From positions 247,654 to 311,653 of the forward strand of contig NZ_MKQR01000013.1 of assembly GCF_001940455.1 (NCBI RefSeq): a stretch of DNA of 64,000 nt. Reading direction: 5' to 3'. The stretch's first letter is position 1; every line of letters starts with the position of its first letter. The stretch comes from Actinokineospora bangkokensis. Lineage in GTDB: Bacteria; Actinomycetota; Actinomycetes; Mycobacteriales; Pseudonocardiaceae. Of the stretch, positions 33,007 through 43,300 are shown piece after piece. The notes beneath the pieces are model-generated. The model searched no databases, was not told the origin of the DNA, and worked only from the letters and a program-made list of their open reading frames with translations. Position numbers and translations under genes: made by a program.

Positions 33007-35934
33007 ATGAGTAACATCCGGACGGTGCGCCACCGTTCCACGGGCCTGTTCGGCCGCGACCGCGAACTGCGGATGCTCGACGCGGGCCTGGCGTCGGCCA
33101 GGTCCGGTCGCGGGGGCGCGGTGTTCCTGGTGGGCGAGAGCGGCATCGGCAAGTCCCGGCTCGCCGCGGCCACCACCGAGTCCGGGTACACCGCGGGCAT
33201 GGCCCTGCTGCGCGGGCGGGCCAGCTCCACCTGCCTGACCACCCCCTTCCGGCCGCTGACCGAGGCCATCCTGTCCCTGCTGCGCACCGACCCGGTCGAA
33301 CCGGCCGACCTGGGCCCCTACGGCCCGATCCTCGGGCGGCTGGTGCCGGAGTGGGGCACCCCGGAGACCGGTCGCGACGGCGAGTCGCTGGTGGTGCTCG
33401 CCGAGGCGGTGCTGCGGCTCATCGGCCTGGTCGGCCGCGGCCGCGGCTGCCTGCTGGCGCTCGACGACCTGCACGAGGCCGACCCCGAGACGCTGGCGGT
33501 GCTGGAGTACCTGATCGACAACGCCGAGCAGCAGCCGCTGCTGCTGCTGGGTTCGGTGCGCGACGAGGACTGCCCGGCCATGCCGCTGGTGCGGGCCGCC
33601 GCCCGGCGCGGGGCGTGCGAGCTCGTCGAGCTCGACCGGTTGCCGCGCCCGGCGTTGAGCGCGGTGGCCGGGGACTGCCTCGGCATCGACCCCGCCGCCG
33701 TCCCGGCGCCGGTGGTGGAGCTGCTGTGGGCGGGCAGCTTCGGCAACCCGCTCATGGTCGAGGAGCTGGTCACCGCGCTGGTGTCCGACGGGGCGCTGGT
33801 CGACGACGGCGGCACCTGGCGGTTGGCGGGCGAGGGCCGCACGGCGGTGTCCACCGGCCTGGCCCGCCCGCTGGCCAGGCGGGTCGCCCAGCTCGGCGCG
33901 CGCACCAGGGAACTGCTGGCGGTGGCGGCGGTCTTCGGGCAGCGCTTCCCGCTGACGGTGGTGCAGCGCGCCACCGGCCTCGGTGACCGCGACCTGCTGA
34001 CCCTGCTGCAGGACGACGGCGCCGCGCAGCTGGTGGCCCCCGACGAGCAGACCGCCGACTGGTACGCCTTCCACCACGACCTCAGCCGCGAGTCGGTGCT
34101 GGCCACCCTCGACCGCGACGAGCACGCCCGGTGCGCGGGCGCGCTGGCGGACGCGGTGGAGGCGGTGCACGCCGGGCTGCCCGGCGAGTGGTGCGAGATC
34201 GCCGCGCGGCTGCGGCTGGAGGCGGGCGACCGCACCGCCGCGGGGGCGCTGTTCACCGAGGTCGGCAGGCGCGCGCTGCAACTGGGCGCGGCCAGCTCGG
34301 CGGTGGCCCTGCTCGACCGCGCGCTCGAACACCTGCCCGGCGAGTCGGCCGAGCGGGCGGGCGCGCTGGAGTCGCTGCTGCACGCCCTGGTCGAGGCGGG
34401 GCTGGTGGAGCGGGCGCTGGCCTCGGTCGACGAGCTGGAGCGGGTCAGCGACCTGGGGCCCACCCGGCGCGCGGAGCTGCACACCCGGCTGGCCTGGGCG
34501 GCGGCGGTCGCGGGCCGCACCGAGGACGGGCTGTCGCAGGTGGAGGTGGCCAGGGCGCTGCTGGGCCGCGACGCCCCGGCCGCGGACGTGGCGCCGATCG
34601 ACGTGGTGGCCGCGCACCTGGCCCTGGACCAGGCCGGGCCGGGCAGGCTGGACGAGGCCGAGGCGCTGGCCCGCAAGGCCGCCGAGGTGGCCGAGGCGGT
34701 GCCGCTGCCGGTGGTGGCCTGCCAGGCCTGGCAGCTGCTCGGCGCGATCACCCGCCACCGCGACCCGCAGGAGGCCACCGCCTGCCTGGAGCGGGCGCGG
34801 TCGATGTCGCTGCGGCACAGCCTGCCGATCTGGGAGATCCACGCGCTGATCCGGCTGGGCAACGACGACGCGCTGCGCGCGGGCGAGCTGGGCAGGCTGC
34901 GCCGGGCCCGCGACCAGGCCACCCGGGTCGGCGCGGTGACCGCCCGCTACCAGGCCGAGGCCAGCATCGCCCTGCACGCCACGCTGCGCGGCGAGCACGA
35001 GGAGGCCGCGGAGCTGACCGACGCGGTGCTCAGCGCGACCACCCGGCTCAAGCTGCTGGAGACCACCCAGTACGCCCTGCTCAACCGCGCCGTGCTCGCC
35101 GGGCACCGGGGCAACCGCCGCGACCTCGACACCGCCCTGGACGACTTCGCCCGCTGGGGCGGCGACCTGGACCTGCACGCCCCGCGCGTGCACGGCCTGG
35201 CGTCGGCGTTCTGCTCGCTGCTGGAGGAGGACGTCCCCCGCGCCCTGGCCGACCTGGAGGTCGTGGCCCGCCGCGAGGCCAGCGGCACCGGCGTCTACTT
35301 CCTCTCCGGCCGCTACGGCCTGCGCGTCCTGCTCCGGGTGCTCACCGGCGACGCCGACCGCGGCGAACTGGCCGCGGTGGCGGTCAACCCGGCCAGCGCC
35401 CTGCGCTGGGACCGCCAGTTCCTGCTCTTCGCCGAGGCCGTCCTGCACGGCCGCGCGGGCGACCCGACCGCGGCCGCCACCGCCGTCGAGGCGGCCCTGC
35501 GCGAGGGCGAGCCCTACGCCATGAGCCGCCACCTCGCCCTGCGCCTGATCAGCGAACCCGCCCTCACCGACTCCTGGGGCGACCCCGTCACCTGGCTGCG
35601 CATGGCCGAGGACCACTTCCACCGCGCGGACGTCCCCGCCGTCGCGGGCGCCTGCCGGGCCCTGCTGCGCAAGGCGGGCGCCCGGGTCCAGCAACGCCGC
35701 ACCGGCGCCGACGGCATCCCGGCGGAACTGCGCTCGGCGGGGGTGACCGTCCGCGAGTACGAGGTGCTGACCCTCCTGGTCGGCAGGCTCGGCAACCGGG
35801 AGATCGCCGACCGCCTCCACCTGTCCCCGCGCACGGTGGAGCGCCACGTGGGCAACCTGATGACCAAGATGGGCCTGCCCAACCGCATCGCCCTGGGCGA
35901 GTACGCCGCCGACCTGTCAGACGGCGCCGCCTGA
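33007..35934 (+). CDS. LAL-family transcriptional regulator (large ATP-binding LuxR)
   Basis: 975 residues. An N-terminal AAA/NTPase domain has Walker A GESGIGKS (43-50) and Walker B LLALDDLH (near 151-158). A long helical TPR-like middle region follows, and a C-terminal LuxR HTH (about 905-965: REYEVLTLLVGRLGNREIAD and LSPRTVERHV). LAL proteins are pathway-specific activators in actinomycete antibiotic clusters. It lies 73 bp after the lanthipeptide precursor in the same direction, so it may activate this island, the NRPS clusters, or both. Its 3' end overlaps the convergent membrane-protein gene by 18 bp. ATG at 33007. Confidence 0.93.
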   Translation: MSNIRTVRHRSTGLFGRDRELRMLDAGLASARSGRGGAVFLVGESGIGKSRLAAATTESGYTAGMALLRGRASSTCLTTPFRPLTEAILSLLRTDPVEPADLGPYGPILGRLVPEWGTPETGRDGESLVVLAEAVLRLIGLVGRGRGCLLALDDLHEADPETLAVLEYLIDNAEQQPLLLLGSVRDEDCPAMPLVRAAARRGACELVELDRLPRPALSAVAGDCLGIDPAAVPAPVVELLWAGSFGNPLMVEELVTALVSDGALVDDGGTWRLAGEGRTAVSTGLARPLARRVAQLGARTRELLAVAAVFGQRFPLTVVQRATGLGDRDLLTLLQDDGAAQLVAPDEQTADWYAFHHDLSRESVLATLDRDEHARCAGALADAVEAVHAGLPGEWCEIAARLRLEAGDRTAAGALFTEVGRRALQLGAASSAVALLDRALEHLPGESAERAGALESLLHALVEAGLVERALASVDELERVSDLGPTRRAELHTRLAWAAAVAGRTEDGLSQVEVARALLGRDAPAADVAPIDVVAAHLALDQAGPGRLDEAEALARKAAEVAEAVPLPVVACQAWQLLGAITRHRDPQEATACLERARSMSLRHSLPIWEIHALIRLGNDDALRAGELGRLRRARDQATRVGAVTARYQAEASIALHATLRGEHEEAAELTDAVLSATTRLKLLETTQYALLNRAVLAGHRGNRRDLDTALDDFARWGGDLDLHAPRVHGLASAFCSLLEEDVPRALADLEVVARREASGTGVYFLSGRYGLRVLLRVLTGDADRGELAAVAVNPASALRWDRQFLLFAEAVLHGRAGDPTAAATAVEAALREGEPYAMSRHLALRLISEPALTDSWGDPVTWLRMAEDHFHRADVPAVAGACRALLRKAGARVQQRRTGADGIPAELRSAGVTVREYEVLTLLVGRLGNREIADRLHLSPRTVERHVGNLMTKMGLPNRIALGEYAADLSDGAA

Positions 35935-36642
35935 CCCCCGCGCGCTCAGCCGCCTCCCCACCACGACGACCACGACGACCGCGACCCCTCCCACCGCCGC
36001 CAGGGCAGCGAGGGCAGCCGAACCCGCCGCGGAAGCGGACAGCGTCACCCCGAGCAAGGCCCAGGCACCGGTCACCCCCGCCGCGATCCGAGCGGCGGCG
36101 GTCCGGCAGACGAAGACGATCAGCACCAGCGTGCTGACCACCGCCCCCGACAGCAGACCGGCGAGCACCGCGGAAGACGGGCGGTCCAGCACGGTGGCCA
36201 CGTTCAGCCACACCGCCGCCGCGCTCCACCCCGCGTACACCCCCAGCACCGCCTCGACCAGCACCTGGTCAGACCCCGCCCGCGCGGGCGCACGCCGCAG
36301 CGCGATCACCAACATGACCAGCATCAGCACGAACACCGGCACGGTCAGCACGGGAACCCTGGCGGCGAACACGAGCCACAGCACGAACCCGACCTGGGCC
36401 ACCGTCAACGGCACGTGCAACCTCCGGAACCCCGGGTCCCCCGCCCTCCCCAGCCCCCGCACAGCGACCACGAGGCACCCGAGCAGCACGAGCCCCCACA
36501 CCGCGAAGAACGGCCCCGGCGGCACCACCACGGGGTTGTCCGGCCGCCCCTGGTCGAACCCGGCCCACAGCGGACCCACCGCCTGGAGCACCGCGGTGAC
36601 CAGCAACCCCCACGCCCCCACACGCCCCTGCCCGCCGGTCAT
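35917..36642 (-). CDS. Multi-pass membrane protein, distant TspO/MBR-like
   Basis: 241 residues with about seven hydrophobic segments. Two features recall the distant TspO-like group of tryptophan-rich sensory proteins: PPGPFFAVWGLVLLG near the N-terminus and a later YAGWSAAAVWLNVA. The usual Trp content is low, so the assignment is weak. ATG at 36642 is preferred because AGGAGG lies 10 nt upstream; an in-frame ATG 33 nt earlier exists. The gene ends inside the LAL gene (18-bp convergent overlap). It has no clear role in the neighbouring pathways. Confidence 0.7.
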   Translation of the reverse strand: MTGGQGRVGAWGLLVTAVLQAVGPLWAGFDQGRPDNPVVVPPGPFFAVWGLVLLGCLVVAVRGLGRAGDPGFRRLHVPLTVAQVGFVLWLVFAARVPVLTVPVFVLMLVMLVIALRRAPARAGSDQVLVEAVLGVYAGWSAAAVWLNVATVLDRPSSAVLAGLLSGAVVSTLVLIVFVCRTAAARIAAGVTGAWALLGVTLSASAAGSAALAALAAVGGVAVVVVVVVGRRLSARGSGGAV

Positions 36643-36714
36643 GACAACCGCCCCTCCTCGCGACCCTTCGACCATCGAAGCATAAGTCGCCACCCCCCAC
36701 CCCGCCCGCTCACT

Positions 36715-36905
36715 GCGGTGGTCTTTCCCCACAACGCCACACACACAACCAGCAGCCGCCTACAACACTGCCCGGTGCCGTGGTCTTCTCCCACAACGCC
36801 ACCCACACACAACCAGCAGCCGCCTACAACACTGCTCGGTGCGGTGGTCCTCTCCCACAACGCCACCACCCACATAACCGCCGGCCCGGCTACGCCCCTG
36901 CTCGA
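36715..36905. repeat. About three tandem copies of a ~63-bp repeat
   Basis: Units begin at about 36715, 36777 and 36841 with GCGGTGGTC or a close variant, followed by CCCACAACGCCAC, an ACACA-rich stretch and CAACACTGCTCGGTGC. Units 1 and 2 are nearly identical; unit 3 is diverged. The start of a fourth unit (GCGGTGGTCTTG at 36907) forms the left arm of the inverted repeat that follows. With the inverted repeat it fills the 471-bp space 36643-37113, in which I see no gene. Confidence 0.85.
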
Positions 36906-37043
36906 TGCGGTGGTCTTGTTTGGCCGGGGAAGGCGATCATGTGCTACCCACGACCGGGGGGTGGGGCCGAAGGCCTCACCTTTCCCCACCCCGAGCACAT
37001 GATCGCCGCAGGGGCCCCGGCCAAACAAGACCACCGCATCGAG
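36901..37043. repeat. 143-bp imperfect inverted repeat (large hairpin)
   Basis: Left arm 36901-36945 and right arm 36994-37043 are inverted copies over roughly 45 bp: the outer 29 bp (CTCGATGCGGTGGTCTTGTT then TGGCCGGGG) are perfect, then a small asymmetric bulge, then GATCATGTGCT. The 48-bp centre contains its own GGTGGGG/CCCCACC pair and GGCC-AA-GGCC-type symmetry. It could be a non-autonomous mobile element or an intergenic repeat, or a terminator/processing structure downstream of the MbtH gene (which ends at 37114). Confidence 0.85.
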
Positions 37044-37113
37044 CCAGCCCCCAAAAATCCCGGCCTTTCACCCGCCGAAGCCGAAGGCGAGGCGACTCAG
37101 CAGCGCCCAAAGA

Positions 37114-37323
37114 TCACGAATCCATGCGCGCCCGAAGCGAAGCAGGCCGCAAGTCCGTCCAGTGCTCCTCCACATAGGCCAAGCACGCCTCCCTGCTCGC
37201 CCCCGCCAGGGCGACCCGCCACCCCGCGGGCACCTCGGCGAACGCGGGCCACAGCGAGTGCTGGTCCTCGTCGTTCACCAGCACGTGGAAAGTCCCGTCA
37301 GCGTCATCGAACGGATTGGTCAT
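37114..37323 (-). CDS. MbtH-like protein of the siderophore NRPS
   Basis: 69 residues with [10 protein letters not shown] and the conserved tail [10 protein letters not shown]. The start ATG overlaps the NRPS stop (ATGA), so it is co-translated with the 5,166-residue NRPS and is presumably its A-domain partner. It is the last gene of the iron-box-controlled leftward operon. It differs from the other MbtH protein (28436-28633) in length and N-terminus, as expected for partners of different assembly lines. Confidence 0.97.
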   Translation of the reverse strand: MTNPFDDADGTFHVLVNDEDQHSLWPAFAEVPAGWRVALAGASREACLAYVEEHWTDLRPASLRARMDS

Positions 37324-40300
37324 CGCGCGTTCTCCTCCAAGGTCGACACCAGTGCGGCAGCCACGGACTCAACAGTGGATCGATCGTAAACACCTGTCCG
37401 GTAATGCAGGTAGCAGTGAACCGGGTGCCCCACCGGTGACTGGTAGAACGCCAGGCTCAGGTCCGACGCGCTCACCCCGACCGGCACCACGGTGACCCCC
37501 GTGCCGTCCAGCGCGGCCTGCTCGTGGTGGACCACCATCAGGCGCGGCGGCGCCGACGCCAGGTCCGAGTAGGGCAGCAGGCGGTTGTCCAGCGCGTCGA
37601 GGTTGTCCACGCGCACCCGCGACAGCGTGTCCCGGAAGTCGGGGAGCACCCGCGTCCGCAGCACCACCGTGTTGAAGAAGCAGCCCACCAGGTCTGCCAG
37701 TTGCGCGTCCTCGCGCCCGGCGACCAACGTCCCCAGCGGCAGGTCCGGGCCCTCGCCGAACTCCTGCAAGCACGTGGCGAACGCGGCCTGCAACACCATG
37801 AACATGCTCGTCCCGGTGCTCTCGGCCAGCTCGTCCACGGCGGCCCGCAGGTCGGCGCCCAGCACCAGCGGCACGAAATCCGCCGCGGGGTCGGACGGCT
37901 CGACCTGCCAGCGCACGCCGTCGAGCCGCCGCCGCCAGAACGCCAGCTGCTCGTCGCGGACCGGGGCCAAGACCTCCGCCGACCAGGCCGCGTAGTCCGC
38001 ATAGGACACGGGCAGGTCGGTGAACCCCGGCTCCTGGCCCGCCACCCTCGCCTCGTAAGCGGTCCTGAGGTCGCGGAACAGCGGCACCACCGACCACTCG
38101 TCCACCGACGAGTAGCGCATCCGCAGCGCCAGCGCGTCCCCGTCCCACTCCGCCACGAACCCGGGCGCAGACAACCCGTGCCGGGCCGCGACGTCGTCCA
38201 CCGCCGCGGCGAGCGCGGGTGGGGAGTCCATGCGCAGCACGAAGTGGTGGTCGTCGCCGGGGCGGTCGAGCCACTGCGCGCGCACCGGGGCTTCCACCGC
38301 CGGACCGGAGCGGCGGGTCAGCGGCGGGCGGCCCGCCGTCGCGCCCGCGAGCACGCCCGCCAGGCCCACCACCGTCGGCGCCTCGAACACCTCGCGCACC
38401 GAGACGTCCACGCCGAACTCGCCGCGCAGGGCGCCGACCAGGCGCATGGCGGCCATGGAGTGACCGCCGAGGGCGAAGAAGTTGTCGTGGGCGCCGACGG
38501 CGGGCAGGGACAGCACCGCGGCGAACACCGCGGCCACCCGGGCCTCCAGCTCGGTCGCGGGCTTGTCGTCGCCCGCGAGCGCGGCCCAGTCCACCGGGGG
38601 CAGGGCGCGCTTGTCGACCTTGCCGTTGGGGGTCAGCGGCAGCGCGCCGTCGAGGAGCACGACCGCGGAGGGCACCATGTGCTCGGGCAGCGCGGCCGCG
38701 GCGTGGGCGCGCAGGTCGAGCCCGCCGCCCGCCTCCCGCACGCCCGCCTCCGCGACCACAGCGTAGGCGACCAGCCGCGGCGACACCCCGCCGCGGTCGA
38801 CCACCACGACGGCCTGGCGGACGGCGGGGTGGGCGGCCAGCACGGCCTCCACCTCGCCCGGTTCCACCCGCACGCCCCGGATCTTGACCTGGTCGTCGAC
38901 GCGGCCGAAGAAGTCGAGGGTGCCGTCGCGGCGCCAGCGCGCCCGGTCGCCGGTGCGGTACACCCGCTCCCCCGGCGCGCCGAACGGGTCCGCGACGAAC
39001 CGCGAGGCGGTCAGCCCCGGCTTGCCGAGGTAGCCGCGGGCCAAGCCGCGGCCGGTGACGTACAGCTCCCCGACGACGCCCGGGGGCACCGGGCGCAGCG
39101 CCTCGTCGAGCACCCGGACCCGGGTGTTGGGGTCGGGCGCGCCGATCGGGACGGTGCCGGGCCAGTCCGGTTCCGCGGGCCACAGCGTCGAGTTCACCGT
39201 GGCCTCGGTGAGCCCGTAGGCGGCGAGCACGTGCAGGCGCCCGGCGAAGCGGGCGATGAGGTCCGGCGGCACGGTCTCGGTGCCCACCAGGATCGTCGCC
39301 CCCTCGGGCAGCTCGCAGCCCTCGGGCAGGGCCGCGACCAGCGACGGCGGCAGGATGAGGTGGGTGACGCGCTGCTCGGCGAGGAAGTCGGTCAGCTCCC
39401 GGCCCGCGGTGCGCACCTCGTCGGGGGCCACCACCAGGGTGCCGCCGACGCAGACGGCCATGGTCAGCTCGAAGACGGCGACGTCGAAGCCGACCGAGGC
39501 GTACTGGAGCACCCGGCTGTCCTCGCGCAGCCCCATCCGGTCGACGGCGGTGGCGGCGAGGCTGGCGATGCCGTCGTGCGGCACCAGCACGCCCTTGGGC
39601 CTGCCGGTCGACCCGGAGGTGTAGATGACGTAGGCGGTGGAGGCCAGCGTCGCGGGACCGCTGCCCACGGGGCTGTCGTCGGTGGGCAGGTCGTCGAGCA
39701 GCACCACCTCGGCGGGCACCGAGCCCGCGGCGGCCGGGGTGGACAGCACGACGCGCGCTCCGGCGTCGTCGAGCATGTAGGCCAGCCGGTCTGAGGGGTG
39801 GGTCAGGTCGAGCGGCAGGTAGGCCGCGCCCACCTTCACCACCGCCAGCGACGCGGCCGCCATCTCCGCCGAGCGCGGGATGGCCAGCCCCACCACGTCC
39901 TCCGGGCCGACGCCGCGGTCGAGCAGCAGCCGGGCGATGCGGTTGGAGCGCGCCTCCAGCTCCGCGTAGGTCCACACCACCCCCCGGTCGACGACGGCGG
40001 GGGCGTCCGGCTTGCGCTCGACGACCCGCGCGAACAGCTCCGGCATGGTCAGCTCGGGCACCTCGCGGTCGGTGTCGTTGAAGCCCACCAGCACCTGCTC
40101 GCGCTCGTCGGCGGTGAGCAGGTCGACGCTGTCGAGCCGCGCGCCCGGGTCGGCCACCACCGCCGCGAGCAGCGCGGTCAGCCGCTCCCCGAGGCGGACG
40201 GCGGTGTCGTGGTCGAACAGGTCGGTGGCGTACTCCAGGGTGCAGTCGAGGCGGCCGGTGCCCGCGTGCTCGGCGAAGCTGAACACCAGGTCGAACTTGG

Positions 40301-43300
40301 CCGTGGTGGTCGCGAACCCGACCGGCGTGGCGGTGGCGCCGGGCAGCGGCACCGCGTCGGTGCCCGCGTGGTGGCCGACCATCACCTGGAACAGCGGGTT
40401 GCGGCCCACCGCGCGGGCCGGGTTGACCCGCTCCACCACGGACTCGAACGGCACGTCGGCGTGGGAGAACGCGGCGAGGTCCACCTCGCGCACCACGGCC
40501 ACCAGCTCGGTGAACGACATCGCCCCGCGCACCGGGGTGCGCAGCACGAGGGTGTTGACGAAGAAGCCCACGAGGTCGTCGAGGGCGGCGTCGACCCGGC
40601 CCGCGATGGGGGCGCCCAGCGGGATGTCCGAGCCCGCGCCCAGCCGGTGCAGCAGCGCGGCGACCGCGGCGTGCAGCAGCATGAACGTGCTGGCGCCGGT
40701 GCGCGCGGACAGCTCACGCAGCCCGGTCGCGGTGGCGGGCGGCACGGTGAGCTGGTGCGCGCCGCCGCGGAAGGACGGCCGGGCCGGGCGGGCGCGGTCG
40801 GTGGGCAGGTCGAGTTCCTGCGGCACCCCGTCGAGGACGCGCTCCCAGTGGTCGAGCTGGCGGGCGGCGACACCGGAGTCGAGCAGGGCCCGGTGCCAGA
40901 GGGCGTAGTCGGCGTACTGCACCGGCAGCGGCTCGAACCGCGGCGGGAGCCCGCGCAGCCGGGCGGCGTAGGCCTCGGTCAGGTCGCGCAGGAAGGGCCG
41001 GTCGGACCACTCGTCGGTGGTGATGTGGTGCAGCAGGATGACGACCAGCGTGCTGTCGGCGGAGGGCTTGCTCAGCGTGCAGCGCAGCGGCGGCTCGGTG
41101 GACAGGTCGAACGGGCGGTCCACCGCCTCCTGCACCAGGCCGTCGTGGTGGGGCAGCACCTCCACGACCGGCACCGTGCCCGCGGGCAGGATGACCTGGT
41201 GGGGCTCGCCGCCGTGCTCGACGAATACCGTGCGCAGCGCCTCGTGCCGGTCGGACACGTCGGTGAGCGCCGCGCGCCAGGCGTCGACGTCCAGTGCCCC
41301 GTCGACGCGGAACACCAGCGGGAAGTTGTACGCCGAGGACGCGCCCTCGAACTGCTGGAGCACCCACAGCCGCTGCTGGGCGTGCGAGAGCGGCAGCAGC
41401 GCGGGCCGCGCCACCGGCACCAGCGGCGGCCGGGTGGCGGCACCGGCGGAGTCCACCCTGGCGGCGAGCCCGGCGGCGGTCGGCGCCTCGAACAGGTCGC
41501 GGATGGCCAGGTCGGCGCCCAGGTCCGCGCGGACGCGGCTGATCAGCCGGGTGGCCAGCAGCGAGTGCCCGCCCAGTTCGAAGAAGTCGTCGTCCGCGCC
41601 GACCGCGGTGCGGCCGAGGACGGCGGCGAACAGCTCGACCAGCGCCCGCTCGGTGGGGGTGGACGGCGCCCGGCCGCTGCCCGCGGCGAGGTCGGGCACG
41701 GGCAGGGCGCGCACGTCCAGCTTGCCGTTGACCGTCAGCGGCAGGTGGTCCACGGCGGTGATCGCCGCGGGCACCATGTAGTCGGGCAGGCGCCGCTTCA
41801 GGTGCTCCCTGAGCCCGTCCACCCCGCCGACGACGTAGGCGAGCAGGCGCTTGGCGCCGCCGTGCTCGGTGGCGACGACGGCGGCGTGCCGCACGCCGGG
41901 GTGCGCGGCGATGGCGGCCTCGACCTCGCCCAGCTCCACCCGGTACCCGCGGATCTTGACCTGGTCGTCGGTGCGGCCCAGGAAGTCCAGGTTGCCGTCG
42001 GGGCGCTGGCGCACCAGGTCGCCGGTGCGGTACATGCGCTCGCCGGGGGCGCCGAAGGGGTCCGCGACGAACCGGGCGGCGGTCAAGGCGGAGCGGGCGT
42101 GGTAGCCGCGCGCCAGGCCGATGCCCGCGATGTACAGCTCACCCGGGGTGCCCGGGGGCACCGGGCGCAGCCTGGCGTCGAGGACGTGCGCGCGGGTGTT
42201 CCAGATCGGCTTGCCCACCACGGGGGTCGGGGAGTCCGCTGTGGACGCGCCGAGGGTGTTGATCGTGTACTCGGTCGGCCCGTAGAGGTTGTAGCCGGAG
42301 GTGCCGGGGGTGTCGCGCAGCCGCGTCCACACCGCGTCCGGCACCGCCTCGCCGCCGAGCAGCACCAGCGGCGGCACGTGCCCGTCGAGCAGCCCCTCCT
42401 CGAACAGCAGCTGCGCGTACGTGGGGGTCACGTTGACGACATCGATGCGGTGCTCGGCGCAGTAGGCGACCAGGGCGGTGGCGTCGCGGCGCAGCTGCTC
42501 GTCGCAGACGTGCACCTCGTGGCCCTCGACGAGCCAGAGCAGCTCCTCCCAGGACATGTCGAAGGCGAACGAGACGGTGTGCGCGATGCGCAGCCTGCGG
42601 CCCGCGGCGGCCACCACGGGGTCGAAGATCTCCGCGCGGTGGTTGAGCTGCATGTTCGTCAGGCCCCGGTAGGGGGTGACGACGCCCTTGGGCCTGCCGG
42701 TGGACCCGGAGGTGTAGATGACGTACGCCGGGTGCTCCAGCCTGCCGGGCACCCCGCGGGCGAACAGCGGCCGCTCGGAGTCCGCGACCGGGTGGTCGGG
42801 GGTGGTGTCCAGCTCCGCGCGCAGGGTGGGGTCGTCGAGCAGCACCGCGCCCGCCGACAGCCGTTCATCCACAGTGGACATCGAGAGCAGGCACACCGAC
42901 CCGGTGTCGGCCACCATCATGAGCAGCCGGTCGACCGGGTGGTCGAGGTCGAGCGGCAGGTAGGCGGCACCGGTGCGCAGCACGGCGAACAGCGCCACGA
43001 CCATCTCCGCCGAGCGCGGCAGCGCCAGCGCCACGACGGCCTCGGGCATCGCCCCCCGCGCGAGCAGGTGCCTGGCCAGCTGGTTGACCCGGGCGTCGAG
43101 CTGGGCGTAGGTCAGCCGCTGGTCACCGAAGACCAGCGCGACCTCGTCCGGCACCAGCGCGGCCCGCTCCGCGAGCAGGTCGGCGATGGTGTCGTCGGGG
43201 ACGTCGTGGGCGGTGGCGGTCCGCTGCGCGGCCAGGTCGGCGTGCTCGGCGGGCAGGAGCAGGTCCAGCGCGCCGACGGGTGCGTGCGGGTCGGCGGCGA

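Noticed and set aside
36715..36905. Possible CRISPR array
   Set aside because: Repeats are contiguous ~63-bp units with gradual divergence and no unique spacers, and no cas genes are present.
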